NCBI RefSeq assembly: GCF_001941825.1
Contig: NZ_CP019038.1
Location: forward strand, 4,526,001-4,590,000
DNA: 64,000 nucleotides
Direction: 5' to 3'
Source: Massilia putida
GTDB taxonomy: Bacteria; Pseudomonadota; Gammaproteobacteria; Burkholderiales; Burkholderiaceae_D
The notes under the pieces are model-generated. The model searched no databases, was not told where the DNA came from, and saw only the letters and a list, made by a program, of their open reading frames with translations. Position numbers and translations under genes: made by a program. Positions 48,474 to 56,860 of the stretch are shown piece by piece (within the stretch, counting starts at the first letter, position 1; each line of letters begins with the position of its first letter).

Positions 48474-49451
48474 ATGGAAAATTCATATCGGACCATCCCG
48501 GTCAGGGTGGCGCGCATCGAGACCGTCACCCCGCTGATCAAGCGTTTCACCCTCGAAGCCGCCGACGGCGGCACGCTGCCTCCCTTTACCGGCGGCAGCC
48601 ACGTCATCGTGCAGATGCGTGACGGCGCACGGCGCTACAGCAATGCCTATTCGCTGATGAGTTCACCGGAAGCCTTGGGCGCCTACCAGATCGGGGTGCG
48701 CCGCGAGACCCCGTCGAAAGGCGGCTCGGCCTTCCTCCACGACCGGGTGAAGGAGGGCGATCTGCTCGACATCACCACGCCGAACAATCTGTTCGCGCTG
48801 TCGGAGGACGCGCGGCATCACGTGCTGATCGCGGGCGGCATCGGGATCACGCCCTTCATGTCGCAGATGCACGAGCTGCGCCGGCGCGGCGCCTCCCACG
48901 AGCTGCACTACGCCTTCCGCGGGCCCGAGCACGGCGCCTTCAGCCAGGAGCTGGAGGCGCTGGCCGGACAGTCGGCGGGCAAGGTCCGGTTCTATGTCGA
49001 CAGCCTCGGGCAGCAGTTGGACCTGGGCGGCCTGTTCGGCGGCCTGGTTGAAGGCGCGCACATCTACGTCTGCGGCCCGGCGGGCTTGATCGAGGCGGTG
49101 CGCAATGCGGCGCAGGCGGCCGGCGTCGATCCCGGGCGCGTGCACTGGGAGCAGTTTGCCGCCTCCGTGTCCGCGAACGATGGCGCTTTCACGGTGGTGC
49201 TGGCGAAGTCCGGCAAGACCGTCGAAGTCGGCGCCGGGGAATCGATCCTGGCGGCGATCGAAAGGGACAACGCCGTGCAGGTCGAATGCCTGTGTCGCGA
49301 AGGCGTGTGCGGGACCTGCGAGACCCGCATCCTCGAAGGCGAAGCCGAACACCTCGACCAATACCTCAGCAATGCCGAAAAGGACGCCCAGCGGACCATG
49401 ATGATCTGCGTGTCGCGCGCCCGGAACGGCAAGCTGGTGCTGGATCTGTAA
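48474..49451 (+). CDS. cntB: Carnitine monooxygenase reductase subunit (CntB-type)
   Basis: A 325-residue reductase of the phthalate-dioxygenase-reductase layout. A flavin-binding barrel with RRYSNAYSLMSSP, an NAD-binding domain with VLIAGGIGITPFMSQM, and a C-terminal plant-type 2Fe-2S ferredoxin with C274-x4-C279-x2-C282-x29-C312. It passes electrons from NAD(P)H to the Rieske centre of the oxygenase. It follows the aldehyde dehydrogenase after 28 bp and lies just upstream of a porin. Confidence 0.9.
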   Translation: MENSYRTIPVRVARIETVTPLIKRFTLEAADGGTLPPFTGGSHVIVQMRDGARRYSNAYSLMSSPEALGAYQIGVRRETPSKGGSAFLHDRVKEGDLLDITTPNNLFALSEDARHHVLIAGGIGITPFMSQMHELRRRGASHELHYAFRGPEHGAFSQELEALAGQSAGKVRFYVDSLGQQLDLGGLFGGLVEGAHIYVCGPAGLIEAVRNAAQAAGVDPGRVHWEQFAASVSANDGAFTVVLAKSGKTVEVGAGESILAAIERDNAVQVECLCREGVCGTCETRILEGEAEHLDQYLSNAEKDAQRTMMICVSRARNGKLVLDL

Positions 49452-49486
49452 TTCCAAGAGAGCGATAGAACGCCATGGAGGAGACA

Positions 49487-50587
49487 ATGATGAAAGACGC
49501 GGGTTCGTGGAAGAGGGCGGCCGTTTTCTGGCTGACCGCAGGCATGCTGACGCCGCTGACGGCAGCCGCCGAATCGGGGGTGACGGTGTACGGCGTGATC
49601 AGTTCGGCGCTGAGATACACCTCGAATATCGACGGCAGGGAACATAATAAAACCGAAGTGGTGGCCAGCGGGATCGGCGGCAGCCGCCTGGGCATCTCCG
49701 GAACCGAGGATCTCGGCGGCGGCAACAAGGCCATCTTCCAGCTCGAGAGCGGTTTCGGCACCGATACCGGCCAGCCCGAGTACGGCATCCTGTTCGGCAG
49801 GCAGGCCTTCGTGGGCTTGAGCGGTTCCTGGGGCAGCCTGACTGTCGGCCGCCAGTACAACGCCGTGAACAACGTCGGCTGGTCCTTCAATCCACTGGAC
49901 CAGAGCTGGGGCAACTACTGGTCCGATCCGTACTACACGGGCGGCGACATCTTCATGCAGGGCTACCGCATCAACAACAGCGTCATCTACAAGCGCACCA
50001 TCGGCCCGGTCAGCCTCCAGCTCGATTACGGGGCGGGCGAGCAGACGGGCGGCGGTACGCGCGGCTCGACCTTCGGCGGCGGCATCATGTATTCGAAGGA
50101 GGGCCTGGGACTGGGCGCCGCCTACGACGAGCGCCGCGCGGCGTCGAGCGACGGCAACACCGTGAGCAACTACACCCTGGGCGCATCCTACGCCGCCGGC
50201 AAGGCGACCACTTATCTCGGCCGGATGGGGCGCCACGAAAGCGCCGGCCACGCGCGCTTCGCCATCTCCTTCATCGGTCTGGGCTACCAGCTCACGCCGG
50301 CCCTGCATCTGTCGGGCGCCTTTTACCGCTACGTCCAGAACGGCGGCGTGACGACCCAGTTCGAGGCGACGCCGCTACCGCTCGGCAGCGGCCATACCAA
50401 TGTGTTCGCTGCCGTGGCGGACTATGCGCTGTCCAAGCGCACCAGCCTGTTCCTGGAAGCGGATGTGAACGATGCGCACGACGGCGCGGTGGGCCGCGAG
50501 ACCGAATACTGGGGCTCGGGACCGGTCATCGGCATCGGCCATGCGGCTCGCAAGGGGGTGATGCTCGGCTTGCGGCACCAGTTCTAG
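49487..50587 (+). CDS. Gram-negative porin
   Basis: A 366-residue outer-membrane barrel of the betaproteobacterial Omp32-type family. A signal peptide (KRAAVFWLTAGMLTPLTAAA) is followed by SGVTVYGVISSALRY, and the chain ends in the sorting signal phenylalanine (LGLRHQF). KLTVGRQY-like GSLTVGRQYN and SRLGISGTEDLGGG are family blocks. GGAGGAGA precedes ATG 49487 (49490 is also possible). Only 35 bp separate it from cntB, so it is probably the outer-membrane entry port for the operon's substrate. Confidence 0.9.
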   Translation: MMKDAGSWKRAAVFWLTAGMLTPLTAAAESGVTVYGVISSALRYTSNIDGREHNKTEVVASGIGGSRLGISGTEDLGGGNKAIFQLESGFGTDTGQPEYGILFGRQAFVGLSGSWGSLTVGRQYNAVNNVGWSFNPLDQSWGNYWSDPYYTGGDIFMQGYRINNSVIYKRTIGPVSLQLDYGAGEQTGGGTRGSTFGGGIMYSKEGLGLGAAYDERRAASSDGNTVSNYTLGASYAAGKATTYLGRMGRHESAGHARFAISFIGLGYQLTPALHLSGAFYRYVQNGGVTTQFEATPLPLGSGHTNVFAAVADYALSKRTSLFLEADVNDAHDGAVGRETEYWGSGPVIGIGHAARKGVMLGLRHQF

Positions 50588-50767
50588 CTGGTTCCGGCGC
50601 ACATTCCATGAAAGGGACGCGCGACCTGTTCACATATCCAGGCAGGTCGCACGGCTGGGGCCGCGGTTACGCTGCACCCAGCGCAGGTTTGCCGTGTGAG
50701 CGATTCACGGCCGCGCTTGACCATCATCGTGACTTGTGCCGGTGGCTCCTAAGAACGCGCGCCCGGA

Positions 50768-51445
50768 TCAGTACGCCAGCGAGCCCGCCATCGCGGACTG
50801 CACCAGGTCGTCGATCTCGCCGGTGACGTTGGTCATCGTGCTCGCCACGACGGCGAACTCGTTGCCGACCGGGCCGGCGCGCGCGGCCACGATCTGCGCG
50901 TTGAACGCGATCATGCGGGCCTGGCGCGCGATGGTCTTGATGTCGGCCATCATGTCCTGCATCTGTTTGCGCTGCTGCTGGGCATGACGCTTGGACTGTT
51001 CTTCATAGACCAGCGTCAAGGTGTTGAGCACACCGAGCAGCGGCGTCGCGCTGCGCACCAGGTCGTCGAGCAGGGCCGGCACGCGGGGCGATGCCGCGCC
51101 GATGGCGTCCAGCGTCGTTCCGGCCAGCGCGATGAACTCCCGGATGATCCGGTCGCCCTGCAACGTCCCGAAATAGGCATCGTGCAATTGCCGGCAGAAG
51201 ATGCCCGGCAATCCTTTCTTGCCCTCGACCAACGTGATGTGCGCATCGGTGAACGCGGCCAGCACCTCGCGGGCGGTCTGGTCCGCGCCTTCATGGCCGA
51301 GCGACGCCAGCACCGCATACAGTACCGCCCGCTGGGACGTGAAGCGCCGCCGGCCGGACAGGTTGATCAAGACACCGAACACATCGCCGGACAGTTTGGT
51401 CTCGGGGGCAGCAGGGCGGGTAGCGGGAATTTCGGCGTACAGCAT
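50768..51445 (-). CDS. Short MCP-like signalling-tip protein
   Basis: A 225-residue soluble protein. The N-terminal 150 residues have no family I recognise; the last 50 include the core of a methyl-accepting chemotaxis hairpin (IAFNAQIVAARAG, then GNEFAVVASTM), preceded by a coiled coil (EEQSKRHAQQQRKQMQDMMA). There is no membrane segment and no room for methylation helices. Start at ATG 51445 is preceded by GGAG; the frame extends to 51541. It may dock to CheA/CheW or be a cytosolic sensor. The neighbours give no clue: it is convergent with the porin and divergent from lysR. Confidence 0.65.
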   Translation of the reverse strand: MLYAEIPATRPAAPETKLSGDVFGVLINLSGRRRFTSQRAVLYAVLASLGHEGADQTAREVLAAFTDAHITLVEGKKGLPGIFCRQLHDAYFGTLQGDRIIREFIALAGTTLDAIGAASPRVPALLDDLVRSATPLLGVLNTLTLVYEEQSKRHAQQQRKQMQDMMADIKTIARQARMIAFNAQIVAARAGPVGNEFAVVASTMTNVTGEIDDLVQSAMAGSLAY

Positions 51446-51650
51446 GATGAGCTCCATTCGGTTCGACCGCCTGCGGGGCGGCTGACGGGATACACGTTGC
51501 AGGTTCCATGCCAACCCGGATCGGGCTTTTCCGCCATCCATGCACCGACTTGAACCAGGTCCTCACGAAATCTGCACCCGGACGTGAGCACGCCGCCCCG
51601 AGAATGCGCAAGTCGGTAGCGCTTGACGGCACATGCGACAATAGTCAGCC

Positions 51651-52547
51651 ATGAACCTGCATCGTCTCGACCTCGTCTCGCTTTCCCTGTTCAGCCAGGT
51701 GGTGCGCTCCGGCAGCATCAGCAAGGGCGCGCTGCTCGCCAACCTGGCCGTCGGGGCGGCGAGCAAGCGCATTTCCGACCTGGAGGCCGCCGTCGGCGCC
51801 GCGCTGTTCGAACGCCACTCGCGCGGCATCACGCCCACCGCGGCCGGCCTCGCGCTGGCCCGGCATGCGCAGCGCATCCTCGGCGACGTCAACCTGCTGG
51901 CCGCCGAACTGCACGACCACGCCAGCGGCATCGTCGGCGTGGCGCGCCTGTGGGCCAACACCTCCGCCATCACCCAGTTCCTGCCGGCCGACATCGCGGC
52001 CTTCGCCAAGGCCAATCCGGCGATCCGGATCGAGCTCGCGGAACTCAACAGCGGCGAGATCGTGCTGGGCGTGCTGGAAGGCCGCGCCGACATCGGCATC
52101 TTCGCCGACCGCACCCCGGCCCTCGGCCTGCACCTGATGTCCTACCGCGAAGACCGCCTCGTGCTGGTGGTCCCGGCCGGCCATCCGCTCGCCAAGCGCC
52201 GCAGCCTGCGGTTCGAGGAGGCGACCGACTACGATGTCGTCAGCCTGTCGCAGGGCACCTCGCTGGCGCAGCGGCTGCAGGCCGAGACGGAAGCGATGGG
52301 ACGGCGCCTGCGCGTGCGCATCCAGGTGCGCAGCTTCGACGCGATGTGCCAGATGGTGGCGGCCGGCCTGGGCGTCGCGGTGCTGCCGGCCGACGCCGTG
52401 CGCGCGCTCGTGCGCTCGCTGAACCTGCGCCAGATTCCGCTCACCGATGCGTGGGCGCGGCGCCAGCTCCTGATCGGCGTGCGCGACCTGGAGACCCTGC
52501 CGCGCCACGCGCGCCTGCTCGTGGACCACCTCGCCGGCGGCGCCTAG
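51651..52547 (+). CDS. LysR-family transcriptional regulator
   Basis: A 298-residue LysR protein. The winged helix-turn-helix is about 5-65 (FSQVVRSGSISKGALLANL, FERHSRGITPTAAG); the effector domain follows (90-295, with DIGIFADRTPALGL). It lies 146 bp upstream of the MFS-CoA transferase-lyase genes on the same strand and is the likely activator of that operon. The preceding 205-bp gap holds no other gene. Confidence 0.9.
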   Translation: MNLHRLDLVSLSLFSQVVRSGSISKGALLANLAVGAASKRISDLEAAVGAALFERHSRGITPTAAGLALARHAQRILGDVNLLAAELHDHASGIVGVARLWANTSAITQFLPADIAAFAKANPAIRIELAELNSGEIVLGVLEGRADIGIFADRTPALGLHLMSYREDRLVLVVPAGHPLAKRRSLRFEEATDYDVVSLSQGTSLAQRLQAETEAMGRRLRVRIQVRSFDAMCQMVAAGLGVAVLPADAVRALVRSLNLRQIPLTDAWARRQLLIGVRDLETLPRHARLLVDHLAGGA

Positions 52548-52557
52548 AACCGGGCGA

Positions 52558-52578
52558 GCTTTCGCGAAACGCGAAAGC
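52558..52578. terminator. Hairpin after lysR
   Basis: GCTTTCGCG-AAA-CGCGAAAGC, a perfect 9-bp stem starting 10 bp after the lysR stop. No T-run follows, so it may be a weak terminator, a 3' stabiliser or an operator. Confidence 0.5.
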
Positions 52579-52693
52579 GGGGTTCACACCTTGATCATTC
52601 CGCACTCACGGGAGTACTGCCAGAATCGCATCCATCATCACGCCGTCAAGAGCGTGCGGGTCATTCGACGACTTACCAATCCGGAGACAACAC

Positions 52694-54025
52694 ATGAGCA
52701 AGATCCTTTCCGCCTCGACCGGCGCGGCCGACATCGCCGTCCCGGACATGGCGCGGATCGTGGCGAAGGTGGCATGGCGCATCATGCCCCTCATCATGAT
52801 CTGCTACCTGTTCGCCTTTTTCGACCGCATCAACATCAGCTTCGCCAAGTTCGCTTTGCAAAGCAGCTTGTCGCTGTCCGACACCGCGTACGGCCTCGGT
52901 GCCGGGCTGTTCTCGGTCGGCTACGTCCTGTTCGAAGTCCCCAGCAACATGATGCTGTACAAGGTCGGCGCGCGGCGCTGGATCGCGCGCATCATGGTCT
53001 CGTGGGGCGTCGCCACCGCGCTGATGGCGCTGGTGCAGAACGAGTGGCAGTTCTATGTGCTGCGCTTCCTGATCGGCGCCATGGAAGCCGGCTTCGCACC
53101 CGGCGTGCTGTACTTCCTGACGCTGTGGTTCCCGACCGCGTACCGCGGCCGCATCACGTCGATGCTGTTCCTCGCCTCCGCCTTTTCCGGCCTCGTCGGC
53201 GCACCGGCCGCGGGATTGGTGCTGGCCCACCTGGACGGCGTGCTCGGCATGTCCGGCTGGCACTGGCTGTTCCTCGTGGGCGGCCTGCCGTGCATCGTGC
53301 TGGGCGCCGTCGTGTTCCTCGTGCTGAAGGACAAGGTCGAGGACGCGTCCTGGCTGGCCCCGCAGGAACGATCGCTGCTGTCGGCGCGCATCGCCGAGCA
53401 GAGCCGGCAGATCGGCAACCACTCGCTGCTGGACGCCCTCAAGACGCCGGGTTTCTTTACGCTGGGCCTGGTCTACTTCCTGATCCAGGTGAGTTCCTAC
53501 GGCCTGAACTTCTGGGCGCCGCACATGATCCGCAGCGCCGGCACGACGAATCCGACCGCCATCGGCCTGCTCACCGCCGTTCCCTACCTGTGCGGCGCGA
53601 TCGCGATGGTGCTGGTCGGCCGGCTGTCGGACGCCAGCGGCGAGCGCAGGAAATTCGTGATCGGCCTCGTGCTGCTGGGCGCGGCCGGCTTTTGCGGCGC
53701 GGGCCTGTTCGACCACAGTCCGGGCCTGCTGGTCGCGGCACTGGCCGTGATGGGCGCGGGTGTGGTAGCGTCGATCCCCGCGTTCTGGGCGCTGCCGCCG
53801 AAACTGGTGACGGGGGCCGGCGCGGCGGGCGGCATCGCACTGATCAATACGCTGGGGCAGCTGGGCGGCATCGTCAGCCCGGTGATGGTGGGACGCATCA
53901 AGGACGTCATCGGCAGCACCACGCCCGCCCTGTACGTGATCGCGGCGTCCGGCGTGATCTGCGCCGCGGTGCTGGCCTTCGGCCTGCCCGAACGGCTGCG
54001 CCAGCGCGAACAAACTGGAAACTGA
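52694..54025 (+). CDS. MFS transporter, anion:cation symporter family
   Basis: A 443-residue 12-helix carrier. LFAFFDRINISFAKFALQ at the first helix, then SVGYVLFEVPSNMMLYKVGARRWIARIM, are hallmarks of the ACS branch that takes up organic anions such as tartrate, phthalate or hydroxyphenylacetate. The central loop is DKVEDASWLAPQE. CCGGAGAC precedes the ATG. With the CoA transferase and lyase downstream, a dicarboxylate such as 3-hydroxy-3-methylglutarate or itaconate-type acid is a reasonable guess. Confidence 0.9.
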   Translation: MSKILSASTGAADIAVPDMARIVAKVAWRIMPLIMICYLFAFFDRINISFAKFALQSSLSLSDTAYGLGAGLFSVGYVLFEVPSNMMLYKVGARRWIARIMVSWGVATALMALVQNEWQFYVLRFLIGAMEAGFAPGVLYFLTLWFPTAYRGRITSMLFLASAFSGLVGAPAAGLVLAHLDGVLGMSGWHWLFLVGGLPCIVLGAVVFLVLKDKVEDASWLAPQERSLLSARIAEQSRQIGNHSLLDALKTPGFFTLGLVYFLIQVSSYGLNFWAPHMIRSAGTTNPTAIGLLTAVPYLCGAIAMVLVGRLSDASGERRKFVIGLVLLGAAGFCGAGLFDHSPGLLVAALAVMGAGVVASIPAFWALPPKLVTGAGAAGGIALINTLGQLGGIVSPVMVGRIKDVIGSTTPALYVIAASGVICAAVLAFGLPERLRQREQTGN

Positions 54026-54035
54026 CGAGGACAAC

Positions 54036-55247
54036 ATGACGGCTGCTAGCACGATGTCCGCCACGGCCCTGCAGGGCGTGCGCGTGATCGAGATGGGACA
54101 ATTGATCGCCGGGCCGTTCGCCGGCAAGACGCTGGGCGAATTCGGCGCCGACGTGATCAAGATCGAGGCGCCGGGCGCCGGCGATCCGCTGCGCAACTGG
54201 CGCATGATGAAGGACGGCACCTCGGTCTGGTGGCAGGTCCAGTCGCGCAACAAGCGCTCGCTCGCCCTGGACCTCCGCAGCGAGGAAGGGCAGGACATCG
54301 CGCGCAAGCTGATCGCCGAGGCCGACGTGCTGGTCGAAAATTTCCGCCCCGGCACCCTGGAAGGCTGGGGCATGGGGTGGGAGGTGCTGTCCGAGCTGAA
54401 CCCGGGCCTCGTGATGCTGCGCATCTCGGGCTATGGCCAGACGGGCCCGTACCGCGACCTGCCGGGCTTCGGTGCGATCGGCGAGGCGATGGGCGGCCTG
54501 CGCCACCTGACCGGCGAGCCGGGACGCGTGCCGGTGCGCTGCGGCATCTCGATCGGCGACACCTTGGCCGCGCTGCACGGCACCATCGGCGTGTTGACGG
54601 CGCTGTACCACCGCAAGGTCAATGGCGGACGCGGCCAGGTGATCGACGTCGCGCTGCACGAAGCCGTGTTCAACGTGATGGAAAGCCTGATCCCCGAATA
54701 CAGCGCGTTCGGCGCCGTGCGCGAGGCCGCCGGCAGCGCGCTGCCGGGCATCGCGCCCTCGAATGCGTACCGCTGCGTCGACGGCTATGTGCTGGTGGCC
54801 GGTAACGGCGACAGCATCTTCAAACGCCTGATGCAGGTGATCGGCCGGTCCGACCTGGGCGAGGCGCCCGATCTGGCGAACAATGCGGGCCGTGTCGCCC
54901 GCGTGGACGAGATCGATGCCGCCATCGGCGCCTGGACGGCCGGCCGCACCGTGGCGGACGTGTTGTCCATCCTGGGCGACGCCCGCGTCCCGGCCGGCAA
55001 GGTCTACACGGCGAAGGATATCGCGGAAGACCCGCACTACCGGGCGCGCGACATGATTCTCACCCAGCAGACGAGAGACGGCTACGAGGTGGAAGTGCCG
55101 GGCATCGTGCCGAAGCTGATGGGTACGCCGGGCAGCGTGCGTTCGGCGGCGCCGCGGCTGGGCGAGGATACGGACGCCGTGCTGCGCGAAATCGGCCTCA
55201 CCGAAGACCAGATCGCGGCGCTGCGCGCGCGCAAGGTGGTCGCATGA
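54036..55247 (+). CDS. CaiB/BaiF family CoA transferase
   Basis: A 403-residue class III CoA transferase. GVRVIEMGQLIAGPFAGKTL at the N-terminus and the catalytic aspartate D175 (GISIGDTLAAL, equivalent to D169 of formyl-CoA transferase) are clear. It moves CoA from a donor such as succinyl-CoA to a carboxylic acid. GAGGACAAC precedes the ATG, 11 bp after the MFS stop, and the stop overlaps the lyase start. Despite the family name it is not part of the carnitine cluster. Confidence 0.92.
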   Translation: MTAASTMSATALQGVRVIEMGQLIAGPFAGKTLGEFGADVIKIEAPGAGDPLRNWRMMKDGTSVWWQVQSRNKRSLALDLRSEEGQDIARKLIAEADVLVENFRPGTLEGWGMGWEVLSELNPGLVMLRISGYGQTGPYRDLPGFGAIGEAMGGLRHLTGEPGRVPVRCGISIGDTLAALHGTIGVLTALYHRKVNGGRGQVIDVALHEAVFNVMESLIPEYSAFGAVREAAGSALPGIAPSNAYRCVDGYVLVAGNGDSIFKRLMQVIGRSDLGEAPDLANNAGRVARVDEIDAAIGAWTAGRTVADVLSILGDARVPAGKVYTAKDIAEDPHYRARDMILTQQTRDGYEVEVPGIVPKLMGTPGSVRSAAPRLGEDTDAVLREIGLTEDQIAALRARKVVA

Positions 55248-56191
55248 GCGCCTTCATCGGCGCCGGCCGCCGCATCCACATCCAGGAAGTCGGCTTGCGC
55301 GACGGCCTGCAAGCCGAATGCCGCTTCGTGCCGACGGCCGACAAGATCGCGCTGGCCGATGTGCTGTCGGGCGCCGGTCTCGCGAAGATCGAAGTCAGTT
55401 CCTTCGTGTCGCCCAAGGCCGTGCCCGTGCTGGCCGATGCGGCCGAGGTGTTCGCCGGCATCGCGCGCCGGCCCGGCGTCGTGTATAGCGCCCTCGTGCC
55501 GAACGTGCGCGGCGCCGAGCGCGCCGTCGCGGCCGGCGTCGACGAGATGAACCTCGTCATGTCGGCCAGCGAAAGCCATAACTTGAGTAACCTGCGCATG
55601 ACCCGCGAGCAATCCTTCGCCGGCCTGGCCGAAGTCGCCGCGCTGGCGCGGCGCCACGGCATCGCCGTCAACGTGTCGCTGTCGTGCAGCTTCGGCTGTC
55701 CGATGGAAGGCGACGTGGCGCAGCAAGCCGTGCTGGACTGGTGCGCGCGCTTCGTCGACGAACTTGGCGTGCACGGCATCACGCTGTGCGACACCACCGG
55801 CATGGCCTACCCGACGCAAGTGCGCGCGCTCACGGAGGAGGTGCGCGCGCGCTGGCCCGGCATCGAGTTGACCCTGCACTTCCATAACACGCGCGGCATG
55901 GGCCTGGCCAATGTGCTGGCCGCCATCGACGCGGGTGCCGACCGCTTCGACGCTTCCCTCGGCGGCATCGGCGGCTGCCCGTATGCGCCCGGCGCCACCG
56001 GCAATGTGTGCACGGAGGAAGTCGTCCACGCGCTCGCGTTGATGGGCTATGACACCGGCGTCGACCTGGCCGTGTTGCTGGACGCCGCGCGCCGCCTCCA
56101 GGACCTGGTGGGCCACGAGGTGCCGAGCCAGATCGTCAAGGCGGGGCGGCGTCTGGACCTGCACGCACGGCCGGCCGCGCAGGCCGCCTGA
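55244..56191 (+). CDS. Hydroxymethylglutaryl-CoA lyase family protein
   Basis: A 315-residue HMG-CoA lyase-type aldol-cleaving enzyme with a TIM barrel. QEVGLRDGLQ begins the barrel; HFHNTRGMGLAN gives metal-binding histidines; GGIGGCPYAPGATGNV holds the active-site cysteine C245. It cleaves HMG-CoA to acetoacetate and acetyl-CoA, or a related CoA ester such as citramalyl-CoA. Coupled by a 4-bp overlap to the CoA transferase: the pair would activate then cleave a branched dicarboxylic acid. Confidence 0.92.
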   Translation: MSAFIGAGRRIHIQEVGLRDGLQAECRFVPTADKIALADVLSGAGLAKIEVSSFVSPKAVPVLADAAEVFAGIARRPGVVYSALVPNVRGAERAVAAGVDEMNLVMSASESHNLSNLRMTREQSFAGLAEVAALARRHGIAVNVSLSCSFGCPMEGDVAQQAVLDWCARFVDELGVHGITLCDTTGMAYPTQVRALTEEVRARWPGIELTLHFHNTRGMGLANVLAAIDAGADRFDASLGGIGGCPYAPGATGNVCTEEVVHALALMGYDTGVDLAVLLDAARRLQDLVGHEVPSQIVKAGRRLDLHARPAAQAA

Positions 56192-56204
56192 AGGACACCA
56201 GTCA

Positions 56205-56619
56205 GCGTATCACCGCTTCGCAGCGCGATCTCCGTCCGCCCGCGCCTGGCCACGATCCCGCCGCCATACAGCGGCAGGTCGAGGTAAGCCCGCGCGTCGC
56301 GCGCACGGCCGGCACACAGGCCTCGCGCACCGCTTGTGGCGCAGGACGACGCGCCACGTAGGCCGGGGCCAGCGCGCTGCGGCTTGCGTTGCCCAGGTCG
56401 AGGTAGCCGAACTGCAGGGCCGCCGGTTCCACGAGGCCGCCCGGTCCGGCATCCACCGGTCGCGGGCCGCACCTGCACGTCGAGGCGGCCGTCGCCGGCG
56501 AGCCGCAACGCGCCGAACCCCTGGTAGACCATGGCGCGCCGTCCGGGCAGGTGAGGTCCCCCGCCGTGCTCGCGCGCGTGGCTGACGTAGCGGATGGCGT
56601 CGGCACCGGCTCTTGCCAT
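56205..56619 (-). pseudogene. Frame-disrupted ORF of unknown family
   Basis: On the minus strand three pieces with gene-like third-position GC run on in alternating frames: MARAGADAIRYVSHAREHGG up to VQVRPATG (56619 to about 56452), VDAGPGGLVEPAALQFGYLD onward (to about 56297), and ARAYLDLPLYGGGIVARRG onward. Two frameshifts join them. No family recognised. It ends against the HMG-CoA lyase 3' end. The remainder of the 669-bp gap (56620-56860) shows no gene. Confidence 0.35.
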
Positions 56620-56860
56620 GGTTGTCTCCTGGAAATGCCGGTCGCATGAATGCCGGCCCAGCCCCTGTACGGTAGCGGCACGCGATCGACGCCGGCCTGC
56701 TCCGCGTCAGCCGTGCATGCGCACGCCCTCGATGCGGCGCGAGTACGTCCCATACGAAACACGATAGTGATGACGCGAGGAATCATTACGATCCCCGGTC
56801 GCGTGTGTCGGTCCCGCCGGGGATGCGCTACAGTGGGAGGATGTCGTGACAGGAGTTATC

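Noticed and set aside
54036..55247. CaiB-type CoA transferase as part of carnitine metabolism
   Set aside because: The family is broad; this member pairs with an HMG-CoA lyase gene and an ACS carrier, and no CaiA, CaiC or CaiD homologues lie beside it.
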